A stretch of DNA of 64,000 nucleotides, taken from Liopterus haemorrhoidalis (lineage: Eukaryota; Arthropoda; Insecta; Coleoptera; Dytiscidae). Both the position numbers and the translations under genes were made by a program. Location of the stretch: positions 56,093,201 through 56,157,200 of the forward strand of contig OZ020616.1 in NCBI GenBank assembly GCA_963971575.1. The letters are read 5' to 3'. Every line of letters begins with the position of its first letter. Position 1 is the stretch's first letter. The notes beneath the pieces are model-generated. The model saw only the letters and a program-made list of their open reading frames with translations. It was not told where the DNA came from and did not search any database. Shown here in pieces: positions 43,193-54,397 of the stretch.

Positions 43193-44159
43193 CTTAGAGT
43201 TCAAATATTAGAGTTTAGGTTAAGGGCTGTAAAATCCCCATTAGAAACAAAAGTCAGTTGGGTATAAATCCTCGAAGGGAATCTTTGATGAACCTCCAAA
43301 GAGTTGGTTGAGAAATCCGATCACGTGGTCGTGCCTCAGGATAGAGTTACTATCAGTTATGCGCAAAATTAGCATTTGGTTTAAGTAAAGACTTTTATAG
43401 TAGGCTGATGTGTAAAATGAACTCGAACGAACTTAAATCGTGGTGTGAGGTTTGGTGTGACTCTAATGGAATTTTAACAGCCTTAAATAATTGTTTCTAT
43501 AAATAATCGCCAATTAATCTTATATTATCATCAATCGTAGGTTAAGTAAAATGCATAATTTAATTCAAAACAGTCTTATTTCTAGATCGTAAAGAATCAT
43601 TGCAACCAGCCAGCGAACGCTAGTGTTTTCAGGCTTAATTCCGCTCGCGGATCCGAAAACAAACTATGTAGAAAGTACCATGTAGTACAATGAAATATTT
43701 AAAAAAATATCTAATTGCAATTTCAATAAATATGGAAAGGAGCCCAAAAAATGACGGGTAGTATAAATAAATAATTACCCAACAATGTTTCAAGTTTATT
43801 TGATGTTATTTGAAGGCTACAACGAATTTTAAATTTGCAAATTACCTTATTACACAATTGTAAAAGGCTTTAAACATCTTTTCAAATCAAAAATTACTGA
43901 AGGTTGCTGAAAGTGATCTACATATTTAATTATTTTAATTACATACAAACAATTATTTGTTCATTAAATAACTGAAATAATAAATATAAATTTTCAATGT
44001 CTAGTGGAGTAAGCAATTTCTCAACATTTTGTTCAATGAACCGCGTAGACATATAATAAAATCAAGAAATTTGAACACACCATGAGTAAGCTTGTTAAAA
44101 TTTTAAATATTTCACAACACACTCGAATTTAATTATTCAATTTTGTTGAACTTAAAAAA
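43193..44159. other. AT-rich DNA, nothing recognised
   Basis: No coding or repeat structure seen. Confidence 0.4.
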
Positions 44160-45135
44160 TTTATGTGAAGTGTGAATTTTCACACATTTCAAGGTTTTGC
44201 AAGTATTTAGTAAGTGAATGATGATTATTTGGGATGCCAAAACAAATTTTATATTAAAATATTTTTTTTGTTAATTTTAATTCGAACGCCTAATACCATT
44301 ATTTAGGTTTCTAAATATGTGCAGTATTTTTTTTTTTTATATATATATAGCAAGGTTCATTAAGAATTTTAAAAATTGCGCCTATGGCTTCCATTGGTTG
44401 TTATAAGCTCCGCCCCTCTGATTTCGTGTACATTGAAACAGAATTAAATTATAATTTAAACAAATTCCACTGGTTATTAAATTTACGCTTTTAAAAATTA
44501 AATGCAAGATTTGCCAAAATATAACTAGAATTTTGAAAAAATAATTTAAACAATATAAAAATTAAAAAAAAAAACAAAAAATAATATTGTCTCTTCTTGC
44601 AGGGTTCGATCCCTTTCGGATCGAGTTAGTTGGGTGAAAAGCCAGCGTCATAACCACTAGACCAGCATACACCTTGCAGTAAAGCGTGTTACAAAGCTAT
44701 AACTTGTGTACATTATTAGCCAAAAAACACAAAAAATGCGTTTTTTTCCAAAAACATAATCTGAGCAAAAATTCCTGTACTATTCCGGTTCACACCAATG
44801 TACATTACTTAGAATTTTTTCAGATTTTTAGTTTAAACCATCTGGGCTACAAGGTGTGGGACAAAAAAAAATTTTGCACAATTTTGGCAAAAATCGCTTC
44901 AAAATAATTTATTTGGCAAAAATAAAAATTTGATCGTTAATCCACGTACTTTCGGGCTTTCCGGGCTTTCATTTCAAATATATTTTTTTTCGATGAGCAC
45001 ATATTTGTTTATATTTTTAGGGGGATATGTTTTTTAGATGTTTTAGTATTTTTCCTATGTGCGCGTCAAAGAGTTGTATAAGCATGCCAAATTTTAACTC
45101 TCTAGGTTTAGCCGTTTGGCTACAATTTTTACCGA

Positions 45136-45177
<42 letters not shown>

Positions 45178-45224
45178 GACAAAATGACGGTATAAGGGTT
45201 TTTTGGTTATACCTACAAAACCCT
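44160..45224 (+). mobile_element. CAGA-repeat family, full-length copy C
   Basis: Colinear with copies A and B: TTATGTGAAGTGTGAATTTT, GCCTATGGCTTCCATTGGTT, TTACGCTTTTAAAAATTAAA, tRNA-like module, AACACAAAAAATGCG, GGTTCACACCAATGTACATT, (CAGA)n at about 45,137-45,177, ATACCTACAAAACCCT. Flanked by TTAAAAAA and TAAAAA. A shortened relative follows immediately. Confidence 0.88.
44597..44671 (-). repeat. tRNA-like module of copy C
   Basis: Minus strand: TGGTCTAGTGGTTATGACGC, TGGCTTTTCACCCA, then GGGATCGAACCCTGC. The first two are close to the D arm and anticodon arm of tRNA-Glu genes (TGGTCTAGTGG, TGGCTTTCACCCA). The T arm is altered. Not a working tRNA by inspection. Confidence 0.65.
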
Positions 45225-45229
45225 AAAAA

Positions 45230-45530
45230 TTGACGTGAAGTGTGAATTTTCACACATTTCAGAATTTATTGAATGAATGATAATTATTAGAAGGCCAAAC
45301 GATGAATGCCTGTCATTACATAACACAATTACAAGTGTTGGTTTTAAATACTTTCAATCAAATTTTTTGAACTCTATAGTTTTCCTATATGTGGATCAAA
45401 AAATTGTATAAGCATGCCAAATTTCAACCTTCTATGTTCAGCCGTTTGACTACAATTTCTACCATACAGACAGATAGACAGACAGACACATGAGTGACGG
45501 TATAAGGGTTTTTTGGTGGTCATACCTAAA
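45230..45530 (+). mobile_element. CAGA-repeat family, shortened copy G in tandem with copy C
   Basis: It begins TTGACGTGAAGTGTGAATTT directly after copy C and ends GGTCATACCTAAAAAACTA. The middle, including the tRNA-like module, is deleted; a short (CAGA)n and CAGCCGTTTGACTACAATTT remain. Confidence 0.75.
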
Positions 45531-46430
45531 AAACTATAATTAAATAAACAAAGATTTTTCCAAAACTCGATTTGACTATATTTTGAAATGTATATATATT
45601 CGACAAAAAGTATTGCAGTCAAGATAAATATGTATAAGATCTGATTTGAGGGCCCTTGAGTTGACCTTGCTCTAAGGGGGCCATGATTCCTTAATCCGGG
45701 TTTTGGGATAGCAATTTTACAATATATTACGCAAATGAGTCCTTGTAATTTTTTAATAATCAATATGATATCTATATCTATAAAAAAATGATAAATAATA
45801 GTAAATTATATGGTGCACTCATTGTTCTGCTTATAATAAAAAAGACATGATGTAATTGACAGATAATGTCTGTCTTCTATTGTTCATTGTTAGAGAAAAA
45901 ATTTGGAAAATTGCATCAAACCCATAATTAACTAATCAGCATGTGAATTTTTCTGCAATGATATAAAAATTAGTATAAAGTAAAGCACTGGTTTCAAAAT
46001 ATTCTGCTCCACAGAAAATTGAATTAGGTAATTAATTAAATTAATTGATCAATCGTTTATCTAGAATACATCATGACCTGAAAAATAAGTTTCTCTAGGT
46101 CCGGAAGTTCTAAAGGAAAAGTCTAATAATTTATATGAAAATGTTATATTTACTAAATTGAAACTTTAAAAATGTCAGACGATACGTTAAGTGAAATTTT
46201 ACCTGATCTACATAATCGACCTTCTAAGCAGTGACCCGTTCCTAACGATGTTCTAGCAGGCACGTAGACTTTCGATTTTTTTAGCTCACAGTTACATACA
46301 CGAATAATACGCAGTAAATTAATTTTATTTACTATTATAAAACTGCTAGGTTATTACCCATCAACAATGACGGATTTATAACATAAAAATTTCAATAGTT
46401 TGTATGTGTATTTGATTTTATTTAACCTAG
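45531..46430. other. AT-rich DNA; end contains a segment repeated at 47.7 kb
   Basis: 46,350-46,428 (CATCAACAATGACGGATTTA, TTTGTATGTGTATTTGATTT) recurs at 47,740-47,815. The rest is unrecognised. Confidence 0.45.
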
Positions 46431-47385
46431 GGCCGAGAGTTCCAGTTCCTAATAAACTCCCTAATAGTTATTAGACATAATATATTTATGAAGCTAATAA
46501 ATTTATTGGTGATTTCCAATTTACAAAATCCTTCTAATAGTTTATTAACAACATAAATTTTTGTTTTTGCATTGGTATTTCTTATGAAGATAGTAACACG
46601 GTGCAAGAGGGATAGAGCTATACGTAAATGTCTAGAGCTAAAGTGAGATGAAATTTTGTCCACAGAAAAAGAGGACAATATAGATAGAAGAGGAGTTAAT
46701 AAAAATAACATTTTATAATACCAAAGTGATTGAAGATAAGAAGACAGCCATATTTTGCTTTATTTTACATTCCTTAAACAATATGAATTAAACTTATCAG
46801 CTATTTTCAGCCACACATTTTTATTATTCTGCCAATAAATGCGTCTTCTTATTTTCTATCATTTTTATATAAATAGTAATGCTTAAAGTATTGTTTGTAA
46901 TGTGTTGTAATCCTAATTGAAATAAATACATATATAAAAATAAAAGACAATGTTTATTTAAAAATATATATTTATATATTGTTCTTTATATATCACATTT
47001 AAAATAAATGCCCAAAATATTCTAAAAACGGTTGTCCATAATTTATAAATTCATCCAAACAGATCGTCGATTTCGTTAAAATACAACTAAAATGTATATA
47101 AAACACTAAAATCACCATTATAGAAATGTTTAAAAACTACACATTCGTATATTCTTTTAAAATTATACTGTTTTTATTAAAATTGAAATATTAACACATT
47201 TTGCGAACTTGTTTTTGGTTATATGTCACTTTATTAAGCACTTCATGTTGCCTATAAGTTATTAGACAAATAAGCCTATTTATTAGCAACCTAATAACTA
47301 TTTCGGGGTGGAACTCTCGGAAAAAAAATTATGTTGCTAATAAACTTATTGGACAGTTTATTAGCAACTGGAACTCTCGGCCCCT
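46431..47385. mobile_element. Non-autonomous DNA element, GGGCCGAGAGTTCCAGTT ends
   Basis: Left AGGGCCGAGAGTTCCAGTTC, CTAATAAACT; right (inverted) GGGGCCGAGAGTTCCAGTTG, CTAATAAACT. CTAG/CCTAG at both borders makes the exact duplication ambiguous. GGAACTCTCGG recurs at about 47,311. No coding signal. Confidence 0.75.
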
Positions 47386-47739
47386 AGTGTTATAATATTG
47401 AAATTAAAAAATATGTACTCACTTTGGAAGATTTAGAACTAAGTCTTCTTTAAAAACTTCTGCACACTGTTTTAACACAAAACACTAAATTAACAATATT
47501 TTAATACTAACTTTTAATTATTTACACTATTTTTAAACACTGTTTCATTAATTTTTATTTTAAAAACGTTCAATTCTTGCAAAAAATTCTATCTGAGTAT
47601 TTTTAACTTGATTTTGCCGAAAAAATTCGTTTATCGCTGGGATTATAGGATTAACAAGTGACCTTAGGAAAAAATGACGTCATAATGTTATCAAAATTTT
47701 ATACTGATACTTGCTAATTATATATGTACTATGTTAATA

Positions 47740-47815
47740 CCCGTCAACAATGACGGATTTATAATATAAACATTTCAATTGTTTGTATGTGTGTTTGGTT
47801 TTATTTTTTAACGTA
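47740..47815. repeat. Second copy of the 46.35 kb flanking segment
   Basis: GTCAACAATGACGGATTTAT, AATATAAACATTTCAATTGT, TTGTATGTGTGTTTGG: about 85-90 percent like 46,350-46,428, same orientation. Confidence 0.65.
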
Positions 47816-47831
47816 TGTTAATTTCGTCGCC

Positions 47832-47940
47832 GGTCAACGAATCACGGGACAGGATATCACCAGTTAGCCAATCACGGGAGAGGGTGTCACCTGTCAGTCA
47901 ATCAAGAGACAGGGTGTCCCCAGTTAGCCAATCACGAGAA
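47832..47940. repeat. 30 bp tandem repeat, 3.6 units
   Basis: Units at 47,832, 47,862 and 47,892 with a partial at 47,922, of the form (A/G)GTTAGCCAATCACGGGA then GAGGGTGTCACC. Unit length exactly 30 bp. Confidence 0.9.
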
Positions 47941-48299
47941 CTACATACAGACACTTGCTAAAATAGTTATTCATAAACTTTTTATGATTAAAACGCTTCA
48001 TTTTTACTCAGTACATTACATTTATGTAAACAAATAAGGGATTTATTGTTTAAATAAAACTCAAGTTGTTCACAGACTATTTTATTCTAAGTATTCACTC
48101 TTGCAACGTAATAGAACATCTGATCTCTTTATCAACTTCTACGTGTGTTTTATAAAAACCAATTAGTGTAATGAGTCGTCATCATTATCGTTAATGAGTC
48201 GTCATTATTAGTGGGTCCAGATTACGGATTGCATGTAGATAATATTTTATGGTGACGTAACAGGGCTTCACGGAAGGCATTTATATTGTTAGAACTAAA

Positions 48300-49095
48300 A
48301 ATAATTTGAGACGTTTATGTCTACGAGTTTCTTGTTTATGTCTACGAAACCCTAGACATTTCTATATTTAATTATATTCGTAGATTCTTAGAGAATAAAT
48401 CTGCAAAATATTGTTCATATTGTTCATAAAGGATTTAGGAATCTCTTGTTTATTCTTACGAAACCCTAGACCAGTGGTTCTCAACCTTTTTTAGGTGAAG
48501 GCACCCGTATGCAAAATGTGAGATCTTCGCGGCACCCTACTATTAAATATGTCACTATTTAGTCAATTTAAAGTATAATCAATCAAAAGTATAATTGTGA
48601 TGCTGAAAAAAAAAACAATAATATTAAAATTACATAATATGTATTTAAAGATCATTTGAAAATTTCTTCGATTCGATCTTCGGTCTTCGCTTCCGAGAAT
48701 AGCGGCGAATTTATTTTGAAAAGCTCGCGGCACCCTGGTTGAGAACCACTGCCCTAGACATTTCTGTATGTGTGCCGATACATATGATATATATGAAGAT
48801 ACTTAGAGAATAAATCTGCAAAATACTGTTCATATCGGTCAAAGAATATAGGAGTATCTTAGGGTTTCTTGTTTATGTCCACGAAACCCTAGATATTTCT
48901 ATAAGTTGTTTTATCCGCAGATTTTTAAATAATAAATCTGCAAATTATTTTTCATATCAATCAAAGGATATAGAAGTGTCTACAGTTTTTTGTTTAAGCC
49001 TACGAAACTCTAGACATTTCTATAGGTTGTTTTATCCGCAGATTCTTAGGGAATAAATCTGCAAAATATTTTTCATATCGATTGTAGGATATAAC
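48300..49095. repeat. ~120-135 bp tandem array, interrupted by a hAT element
   Basis: Each unit carries TTTCTTGTTTATGTCTACGA, AACCCTAGACATTTCTATA, GTTGTTTTATCCGCAGATTC, TTAGAGAATAAATCTGC and TTCATATCGATCAAAGGATA. Four to five units. GCAGATT/AATCTGC can pair in each unit. Confidence 0.85.
48472..48751. mobile_element. hAT miniature element with exact 8 bp duplication
   Basis: Ends CAGTGGTTCTCAACC exact when inverted. CCCTAGAC at 48,464-48,471 and 48,752-48,759. The duplicated 8 bp is part of the tandem unit, which lets the insertion into the array be placed exactly. Confidence 0.93.
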
Positions 49096-49722
49096 ACGAA
49101 ATATAGAAAATATAGAAAAACACGCGTCACGGCCCTGCTAGATTGGTTTACAATAGCTAGAAATATAGCTAAATGGATAAATAAGATGAAAGCCTACCAG
49201 GAATAGAAGTGAACGACTTGAAAAAAAAATACTGTTGATCGGTGAATTGCATATCCAGCTAAATGAGAGGGGTGATTGTAAACTATTACTATTTACACTG
49301 TAAAACAAATAATTGGCTCCGTGAAATATCAAATAACAAATGGAGTATGAAAATAAATTGGTCATTTTATGAGTCAAAAAGTTAATAGCAGGTTACTCGT
49401 GCAAATGTTTTATTGACTTGTTTATTCTTGCTTATTACAACATTTTCTAATGTAGATAAATGGTATTTTTAATTAAATGTATTCAGAATTCTTTAGGAGT
49501 GTCCATAAAAGACAAGAAAAAAATCGATGCATCAGTCGTGTTGAAACACGTGACTTAAGATGAATAGGCGATTTATAAAAATCTTAGAACGATCTCTTTT
49601 TATTCTTTCTCATTGATATATTATGCAATAAAAATAAATAAATTGTTGAATTTTCAAACATTTCAATGTTTCATAGGTATTTTAAGCATTTTTTTTTTTT
49701 TTATTGCAGTATTTAATTAGAG
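49096..49722. other. AT-rich DNA, nothing recognised
   Basis: A weak CAGA-family left end may be present near 49,640-49,685 (GAATTTTCAAACATTTCAAT). Confidence 0.35.
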
Positions 49723-49955
49723 TGACCATTTTCTTAAGAAGGCAATACGGGACAAAGCAAAAAAAAGGTCCTCACCTCCCAGATCCAAGTGAAGAACCAA
49801 AAAAAAAACGATCCTCACCTCCCAATTCCAATTGAAGAGCAAAAAAAAAGGTCCTCACCTCCCAAATCCAAGTGAAGAGCAAAAAAAGGTTCAAAAGTTA
49901 AAATGCGGGACTTTTGCGGGACGTGTCTTAATGCGGAACGATTGGTTACCATATA
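49723..49955 (+). mobile_element. GTGACCATT-ended miniature element with minisatellite array
   Basis: Left GTGACCATTTTCTTAAGAAG, GCAATACGGGAC; right AAAATGCGGGACTTTTGCGG, GACGTGTCTTAATGCGG and CGATTGGTTACC. The same element lies in inverse orientation at 63,346-63,622. It contains three units of the minisatellite GGTCCTCACCTCCCAAATCC. Confidence 0.75.
49758..49890. repeat. ~45 bp minisatellite, three units
   Basis: Unit AAAAAAAGGTCCTCACCTCC, CAAATCCAAGTGAAGAGC. Same unit at 52,885-52,955, 63,130-63,285 and 63,445-63,590. Confidence 0.88.
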
Positions 49956-50162
49956 TTTAATCAAAATCTAGTAACCTTTTGGAGTTGCATCTACGAGGAT
50001 TACTTTTTATGTTTTCACAATCGACCACTAGATGGAAATATTGAAATGTGTCATTGCTATATTCGTAAAATTTGACATTTGTTATTGTGAAATCAATGAC
50101 AGCTTATAAATTGACAGCTTATAGTTGACAGTGACCGTTAAAAAAAAATTGTTTGTGAAAAA

Positions 50163-51199
50163 ATGGATATTACTCGTGAAGGTTTTCGTTAGATGATTTT
50201 TTACGATTTTAGCAAAGACCTAACTCAACAACAATGCGTAGATTCGCTTCGTCCAACTTTTGGTAATGAAGCAGCATCAGAAAAGATTGTTTACAATTGG
50301 TTTGTAGAATTTCGTCGTGGCCGTGCGTCCGTCAGTGCTGAATCTCGTGAAGGTCGACCAAAATCGTTTTTGATTCAAAAAACATTGATGCTGTGCGCAA
50401 AATGGTTGAAGAAGATCAACATGCGACTTACCATGAGGTAGAGGCATCCTTTGGCATATCGCAGACTGCAATAGATTCGATTTTGCATGAACATTTAGCT
50501 GTGAAATAGACCTGTTCCCAGTGGATTCCGCATAATTTGATCGAAGCTCAAAAAAATTGAAAAATTGATTGGTGTAAGGGAATGCTAAAAAATCGACCTA
50601 GGAACTGCAAAATACGTATACAACATCGATACAGGTGACGAAATTGGATTTATTCATATGAACCGGAAACTAAGCAAAAATCCACTGGGTCTTCCAAGAT
50701 GAACCGAAACCCACAAAAGTTGTTCGTTTACAAAGAACTTCCAATGAAATGATCGCTTGTTGCTTCGGTTGTACTGGACATGTCACAACCATTCCTTTAG
50801 AGGATCGGAGAACAGTTAATTCTGAATGGTATACAATAATTGTTTGCCAGAAGTCATCGACAAAATCAGGAGAAACAACCAAAAACGTCGTATCATTCTT
50901 CATCATAACAATGCAAACTCACACAGCACGTCAAACAATTGATTATTTGAAGGAGAAAATCATCGAATTAATGTCTCATTGCCCGTATTCACCTGACTTA
51001 TCCCCTAATGACTTTTTTTTCTTCCCCAATGTCAAAAATGCGTGGACAGCGATTTTCATCATCTCAAGAAACTGTTGAAGCCTTCGAAAACCATGTTTTT
51101 GAGATACCAACTTCAGAGTGGAATAAATGTTTCGAGAATTGGTTGGAACGCATGCAAAAGTATATAAATCTTAAAGGCGAATATTTTGAAAAGCAATAA
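50163..51199 (+). pseudogene. Mariner transposase, full-length but broken
   Basis: Start MDITREGFR, stop, MIFYDFSKDLTQQQCVDSLR, WFVEFRRGRASVSAESREGR (first helix-turn-helix), then after frameshifts FGISQTAIDSILHEHLAVK (second HTH), IPHNLIEAQK, DWCKGMLK, YEPETKQKSTGSSK and SEWYTIIVCQK, then HCPYSPDLSPNDFFFFPNVK. It ends WNKCFENWLERMQKYINLKG and EYFEKQ with stop at 51,197. The second catalytic Asp region reads HHNNANSHTAR, so the D of the usual HDN is replaced. Many frameshifts and stops: a fossil. Confidence 0.9.
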
Positions 51200-51225
51200 A
51201 ACAGTTAGTTTTCCTTCTTAATCCA

Positions 51226-51776
51226 CATTCAGAGCTCTTTAAATTAAGAGGTTGTAGACTGTGCTTTGTTAGCTGTAAGTTATGTTTCTATGCATTCTTT
51301 TTAACGTTGCAGTACCGTTCACATCTGTTATAAATTATTACGTTACGAATAGCCCTCCATCTGTGAATTTTGAAACCAACTATTTAGCTTCGTAAAATAT
51401 TTTATATGTATTATCGTTCTTATAATTCTGTTGCCTTAGATTTTAACTACCTAATTACCTAAGATCATATTTACTGTCCGTCGTTGTAATTTTGAGCAAG
51501 ATTTGTTAATGGTGACATTATGTTAGGTTAAGTAAAGGCATACGATAACTACGGTGTCACTGATAGAATGCGATAGCCAATGTGTTTATATGTCTGTCTC
51601 ATTAAAACATCTCACTAGCTATAAGTTTAGAAAATTATGCACAATCCACAACAAACAGCGTATTAAATTTGGAGGTCTGAACGGTTTCACGTCTTACCAT
51701 ATGACAAACTTTCTGATGACAGTGAACAGTCTATAATCTATAGTGCATAAGCTATTGATTTAAGAGCTCTGAATGA
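51226..51776. mobile_element. Miniature element inside the mariner 3' end
   Basis: Left CATTCAGAGCTCTTTAAAT, right (inverted) CATTCAGAGCTCTTAAATC; GTAGACTGT/ATAGACTGT continue the symmetry further in. About 550 bp. The duplication is not resolved. Confidence 0.75.
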
Positions 51777-51809
51777 GGCTTTAGTTTTTTAAAAAATAGT
51801 TAGCCCTCG

Positions 51810-51849
51810 TATTGTTTTGGAGTGCAGTACGAAAGATGAAGATTGCCAT
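51810..51849. other. Short spacer between mariner and next element
   Basis: Only the TA duplication of the mariner and about 38 bp of spacer. Confidence 0.5.
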
Positions 51850-52118
51850 AATTCGCGACTGAAACTAACGTTGGCGGCGCTGCATACAACAGCTGAGGCG
51901 GGCGAGAAGCGTATATGTCAGAAGTTTTTTCTTAATATTTATCTGTTCAAACAATATTTCGCCAAAAAAGCACTGTATTTAAGCCACTATATTTTAAAAG
52001 ACTTCTTAATTCACATAAACTGCAGCACAACACGCTACAAATATTATCCAAATATACGCTTCTGTTTAATTTAGTCAGTCACCACCAGATGTCCCACTGT
52101 TATTTGCAGTCGCGAATA
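51850..52118. mobile_element. Miniature element with ATTCGCGACTG inverted ends (~270 bp)
   Basis: ATTCGCGACTGAAACTAAC at 51,851 and, inverted from the right, ATTCGCGACTGCAAATAAC at 52,117. About 110 bp downstream (52,118-52,226) is the stop of cuticular gene 3. Confidence 0.7.
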
Positions 52119-52226
52119 GCTGACAACCTAATCACGTATAACAAAAGAAAAATTACTAGAATAAAATATAAGTTTTTTAAATATATATTGTAAAAAATAT
52201 GTACATCTTAACTTAATAATAATAAT

Positions 52227-54088
52227 TTAAAAATTATATTCAAAACTGTAACCGTTATCGGCTCCATACTGGATATTGTAGGGCGTTTGTGGTACACCAT
52301 CTGGAGCCCCAATAGGAGCACCAAATCTGTGTTCTGTATTCAAAGCAGATTTCTGGGCATCTTCTCTCTCTTCCTCAAGGGCTTTCTGGTAGTTCTGGAA
52401 CTGTCCAGAAGTAGCAGCAGGGAATGGAGCCTGAGCTGGAGTGAAGAGATTTTTCTGTTGGTTGAATCCTTGGTAATTTGGGACACTGGGAGCAGCTTGT
52501 TGAACTTGTTGTTGGTAACTTGTTGGTGCACTGTTAACGTAGTTGTTGTATTGACCTTCGTGGTATTGTCCATCATCGTATTCGCTGTTGTATTGGCCAT
52601 TGTATTGTCCGTTATATTGAGTGTTGTATTGCCCGGCAGTTGGTTGGAAAGCTGGTGCTGAAGGTTGTGGAGCATATCCTTGAGGAGCTACTGGAAGGTG
52701 ATCACCTTGCACCTGAAATAATACAACATTAGCTAGAATTTCGTCAATAACAACTGTCAGTAAAGGTAATTTAGAAATAATAAATAAAAAACATCAAAAG
52801 GGATACGGGATCCAGATCAAATGGCTAGCGCACTAAGGAAAAGGGCGCCGATGAGCTTGACTAAGGGACGCCACATTGCGAAAGTGAGGATCTTTTTTTT
52901 TTGCTCTTCACTTGGATTTTGGAAGGTGAGGACCTCTTTTTTGCTCTTCACTTGGAATTTGATTATCACTTACATTTATTTGCCAAGGGGCGCCAAAACG
53001 CAGTTTTGCCCCTAGCGCAAGTTTTCCTTAGTGCGGCTCTGGAAATATACTACAACCAACTGGACGAAATGATGCAAAAACTTAAAGAAAATCAGCCTAG
53101 ATTGGTCAACAGATCGACTCCTATCTTATTGCATGATAACGCTAGACCACACACAGCACAAATGACTGTGGCAAAACTAAAGGAATTGGAGTTGGAACTT
53201 CTTCATCATTCTCCATACTCACCAGACCTAGCCCCCACTGACTACCATTTCTTCCGCAATTTGGACAACTTTTTAATAGGAAAACAGTTTAATTCCGACA
53301 ATGCTGTAAAACTGGCCTTCCAGGAATTCATTGACTCTCATCCGCCAGGATTTTATACCACCGGCCTGAACAACTTGCCGCTTAAATGGCAAAAGTGTAT
53401 AGACAATATGGGTGCATACTTTGATGAATAAAATAATTCCTTATATTTGTTATCAACTAACTTTGCCTTTTTTTCTACAAATTTCATCCTTGACGACCTA
53501 ATATTAATTTCTTTTTTTTGTTGTCCATTTTAGGGCTTCCCTTTGATCTGGGCCCCGGATCTATGCCCCTGTTACTTTTACCTATTTACGGCTCTGTGTA
53601 TATTAATATTCAAAATTTTATAAATTTAAGTCATCATTTATAAAAAGTATATCATTACAAATTGCACAAATACATAATTCAAAGACTAATTTTAAATTTA
53701 ACAATTATTCAGTGCGATCCTTGTGCTTGTTTTGAGGCTTAGAGTGTTTTGAAATAAGGTTCAACTGATTGATCTTTCATTGTTAATATAGGTATCTTTT
53801 TCCGCTATTATTAAATTTTTTCCATGGTTGGAAATCACTGAACCATGATATAGAAGAAAACTATTCTTTTTAGTTATTGGTTTTTACCTGGAATCCACCT
53901 TTACCAGCGGTGTACTTTACGGTGATGGTCTTTCCATTTGGGTCCACATAGCTGTACTGTCCCTGGATGTCTCCATTTTGGTTCACAGACTCTTGCCGAC
54001 CACTGTCAGCTGTCTGGTAATTCGTTGAAGTCTGTGGGTACTGACAGACGGCAGATGAAACCAAAGCCAAGAGGATAAGAAGTTTGCC
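52227..54088 (-). CDS. Cuticular protein (CPR, RR-1-like) gene 3, exons 2 and 3
   Basis: Minus strand. Exon 2 is 54,088-53,888 (67 codons), exon 3 is 52,712-52,227 (161 codons and TAA). Both junctions are phase 0: acceptors TTTTTAG before GGC and TTTCAG before GTG; donor CAG/GTAAAA. Exon 2 gives the rest of a signal peptide (GKLLILLALVSSAVCQ) and the Rebers-Riddiford core RQESVNQNGDIQGQYSYVDP, NGKTITVKYTAGKGGFQ. Exon 3 continues VQGDHLPVAPQ, the conserved RR-1 ending, then Tyr/Asn/Gln-rich repeats (QYNTQYNGQYNGQYN), an EEEREDAQ segment, and the end NIQYGADNGYSFEYNF. A secreted chitin-associated protein is expected. Exon 1, a few codons in the sister genes, was not found up to 64,000; either its intron exceeds ~9 kb or I missed it. 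The 1.18 kb intron between exons 2 and 3 contains mariner and hAT-like pieces. Confidence 0.92.
52830..53042. mobile_element. GCACTAAGGAAAA-ended miniature element carrying the minisatellite
   Basis: Left GCGCACTAAGGAAAAGGGCG; right (inverted) CCAGAGCCGCACTAAGGAAA with GGCGCC on each side further in. Between them are two units of the 45 bp minisatellite (GCTCTTCACTTGGATTTTGG) at 52,885-52,955. Lies in intron 2 of cuticular gene 3. Confidence 0.65.
53043..53502 (+). pseudogene. Mariner transposase 3' half and right end
   Basis: Open from 53,043: YYNQLDEMMQKLKENQPRLV, STPILLHDNARPHTAQM and HHSPYSPDLAPTDYHFF. Exactly 34 residues separate the two Asp residues (DD34D family). It ends at MGAYFDE and a stop at 53,431, then the terminal repeat TTTCATCCTTGACGACCTAA. 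The 5' half is missing; the same family as 20,114-21,312. It lies in intron 2 of cuticular gene 3. Confidence 0.88.
53503..53887. other. Rest of intron 2 of cuticular gene 3
   Basis: GGGCCCCGGATCTATGCCCC at 53,552 may be part of a hAT-type element. Otherwise AT-rich. Confidence 0.4.
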
Positions 54089-54397
54089 CTAAAAATAAAT
54101 AAAGAAAAATATCAACAATCACACCATGAGATGAAGCACAAAAAATAAGGACCCGAGTTTTGGAAGCTTCAGGGTCAGTCATCACCATAAAATGGCCCAG
54201 GTGCAAGTTATTTTTCCCAAAAAAATCTCAACAATAAGATAAAAAAAAAGCGTAAAATTTTTCACGAAAAATAAATCTAGTAAATAATTGATAGTTTAAC
54301 TTAATAAAATTTGAATATGGCAAAAGGCAAAAGTGTAAATGGCAAAAGTGTATAGACAATATGGGTGCATACTTTGATGAATAAAATAATTCCTTAT

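Larger units (their letters stand above)
49994..51809 (+). mobile_element. Mariner element (cecropia/irritans-like) with a nested miniature element
   Basis: Left end (TA)CGAGGATTACTTTTTATG; right end, inverted, (TA)CGAGGGCTAACTATTTTTTA. TA at 49,992 and 51,810. Total 1.82 kb; subtracting the nested ~550 bp leaves about 1.26 kb, the normal mariner size. Confidence 0.82.

Noticed and set aside
47832..47940. CRISPR array
   Set aside because: Contiguous 30 bp tandem repeat without spacers, in a eukaryotic genome.
53043..53431. Intact host gene encoding a mariner-like protein
   Set aside because: Only the 3' half is present, it begins at the edge of another element, and two other broken copies are close by.
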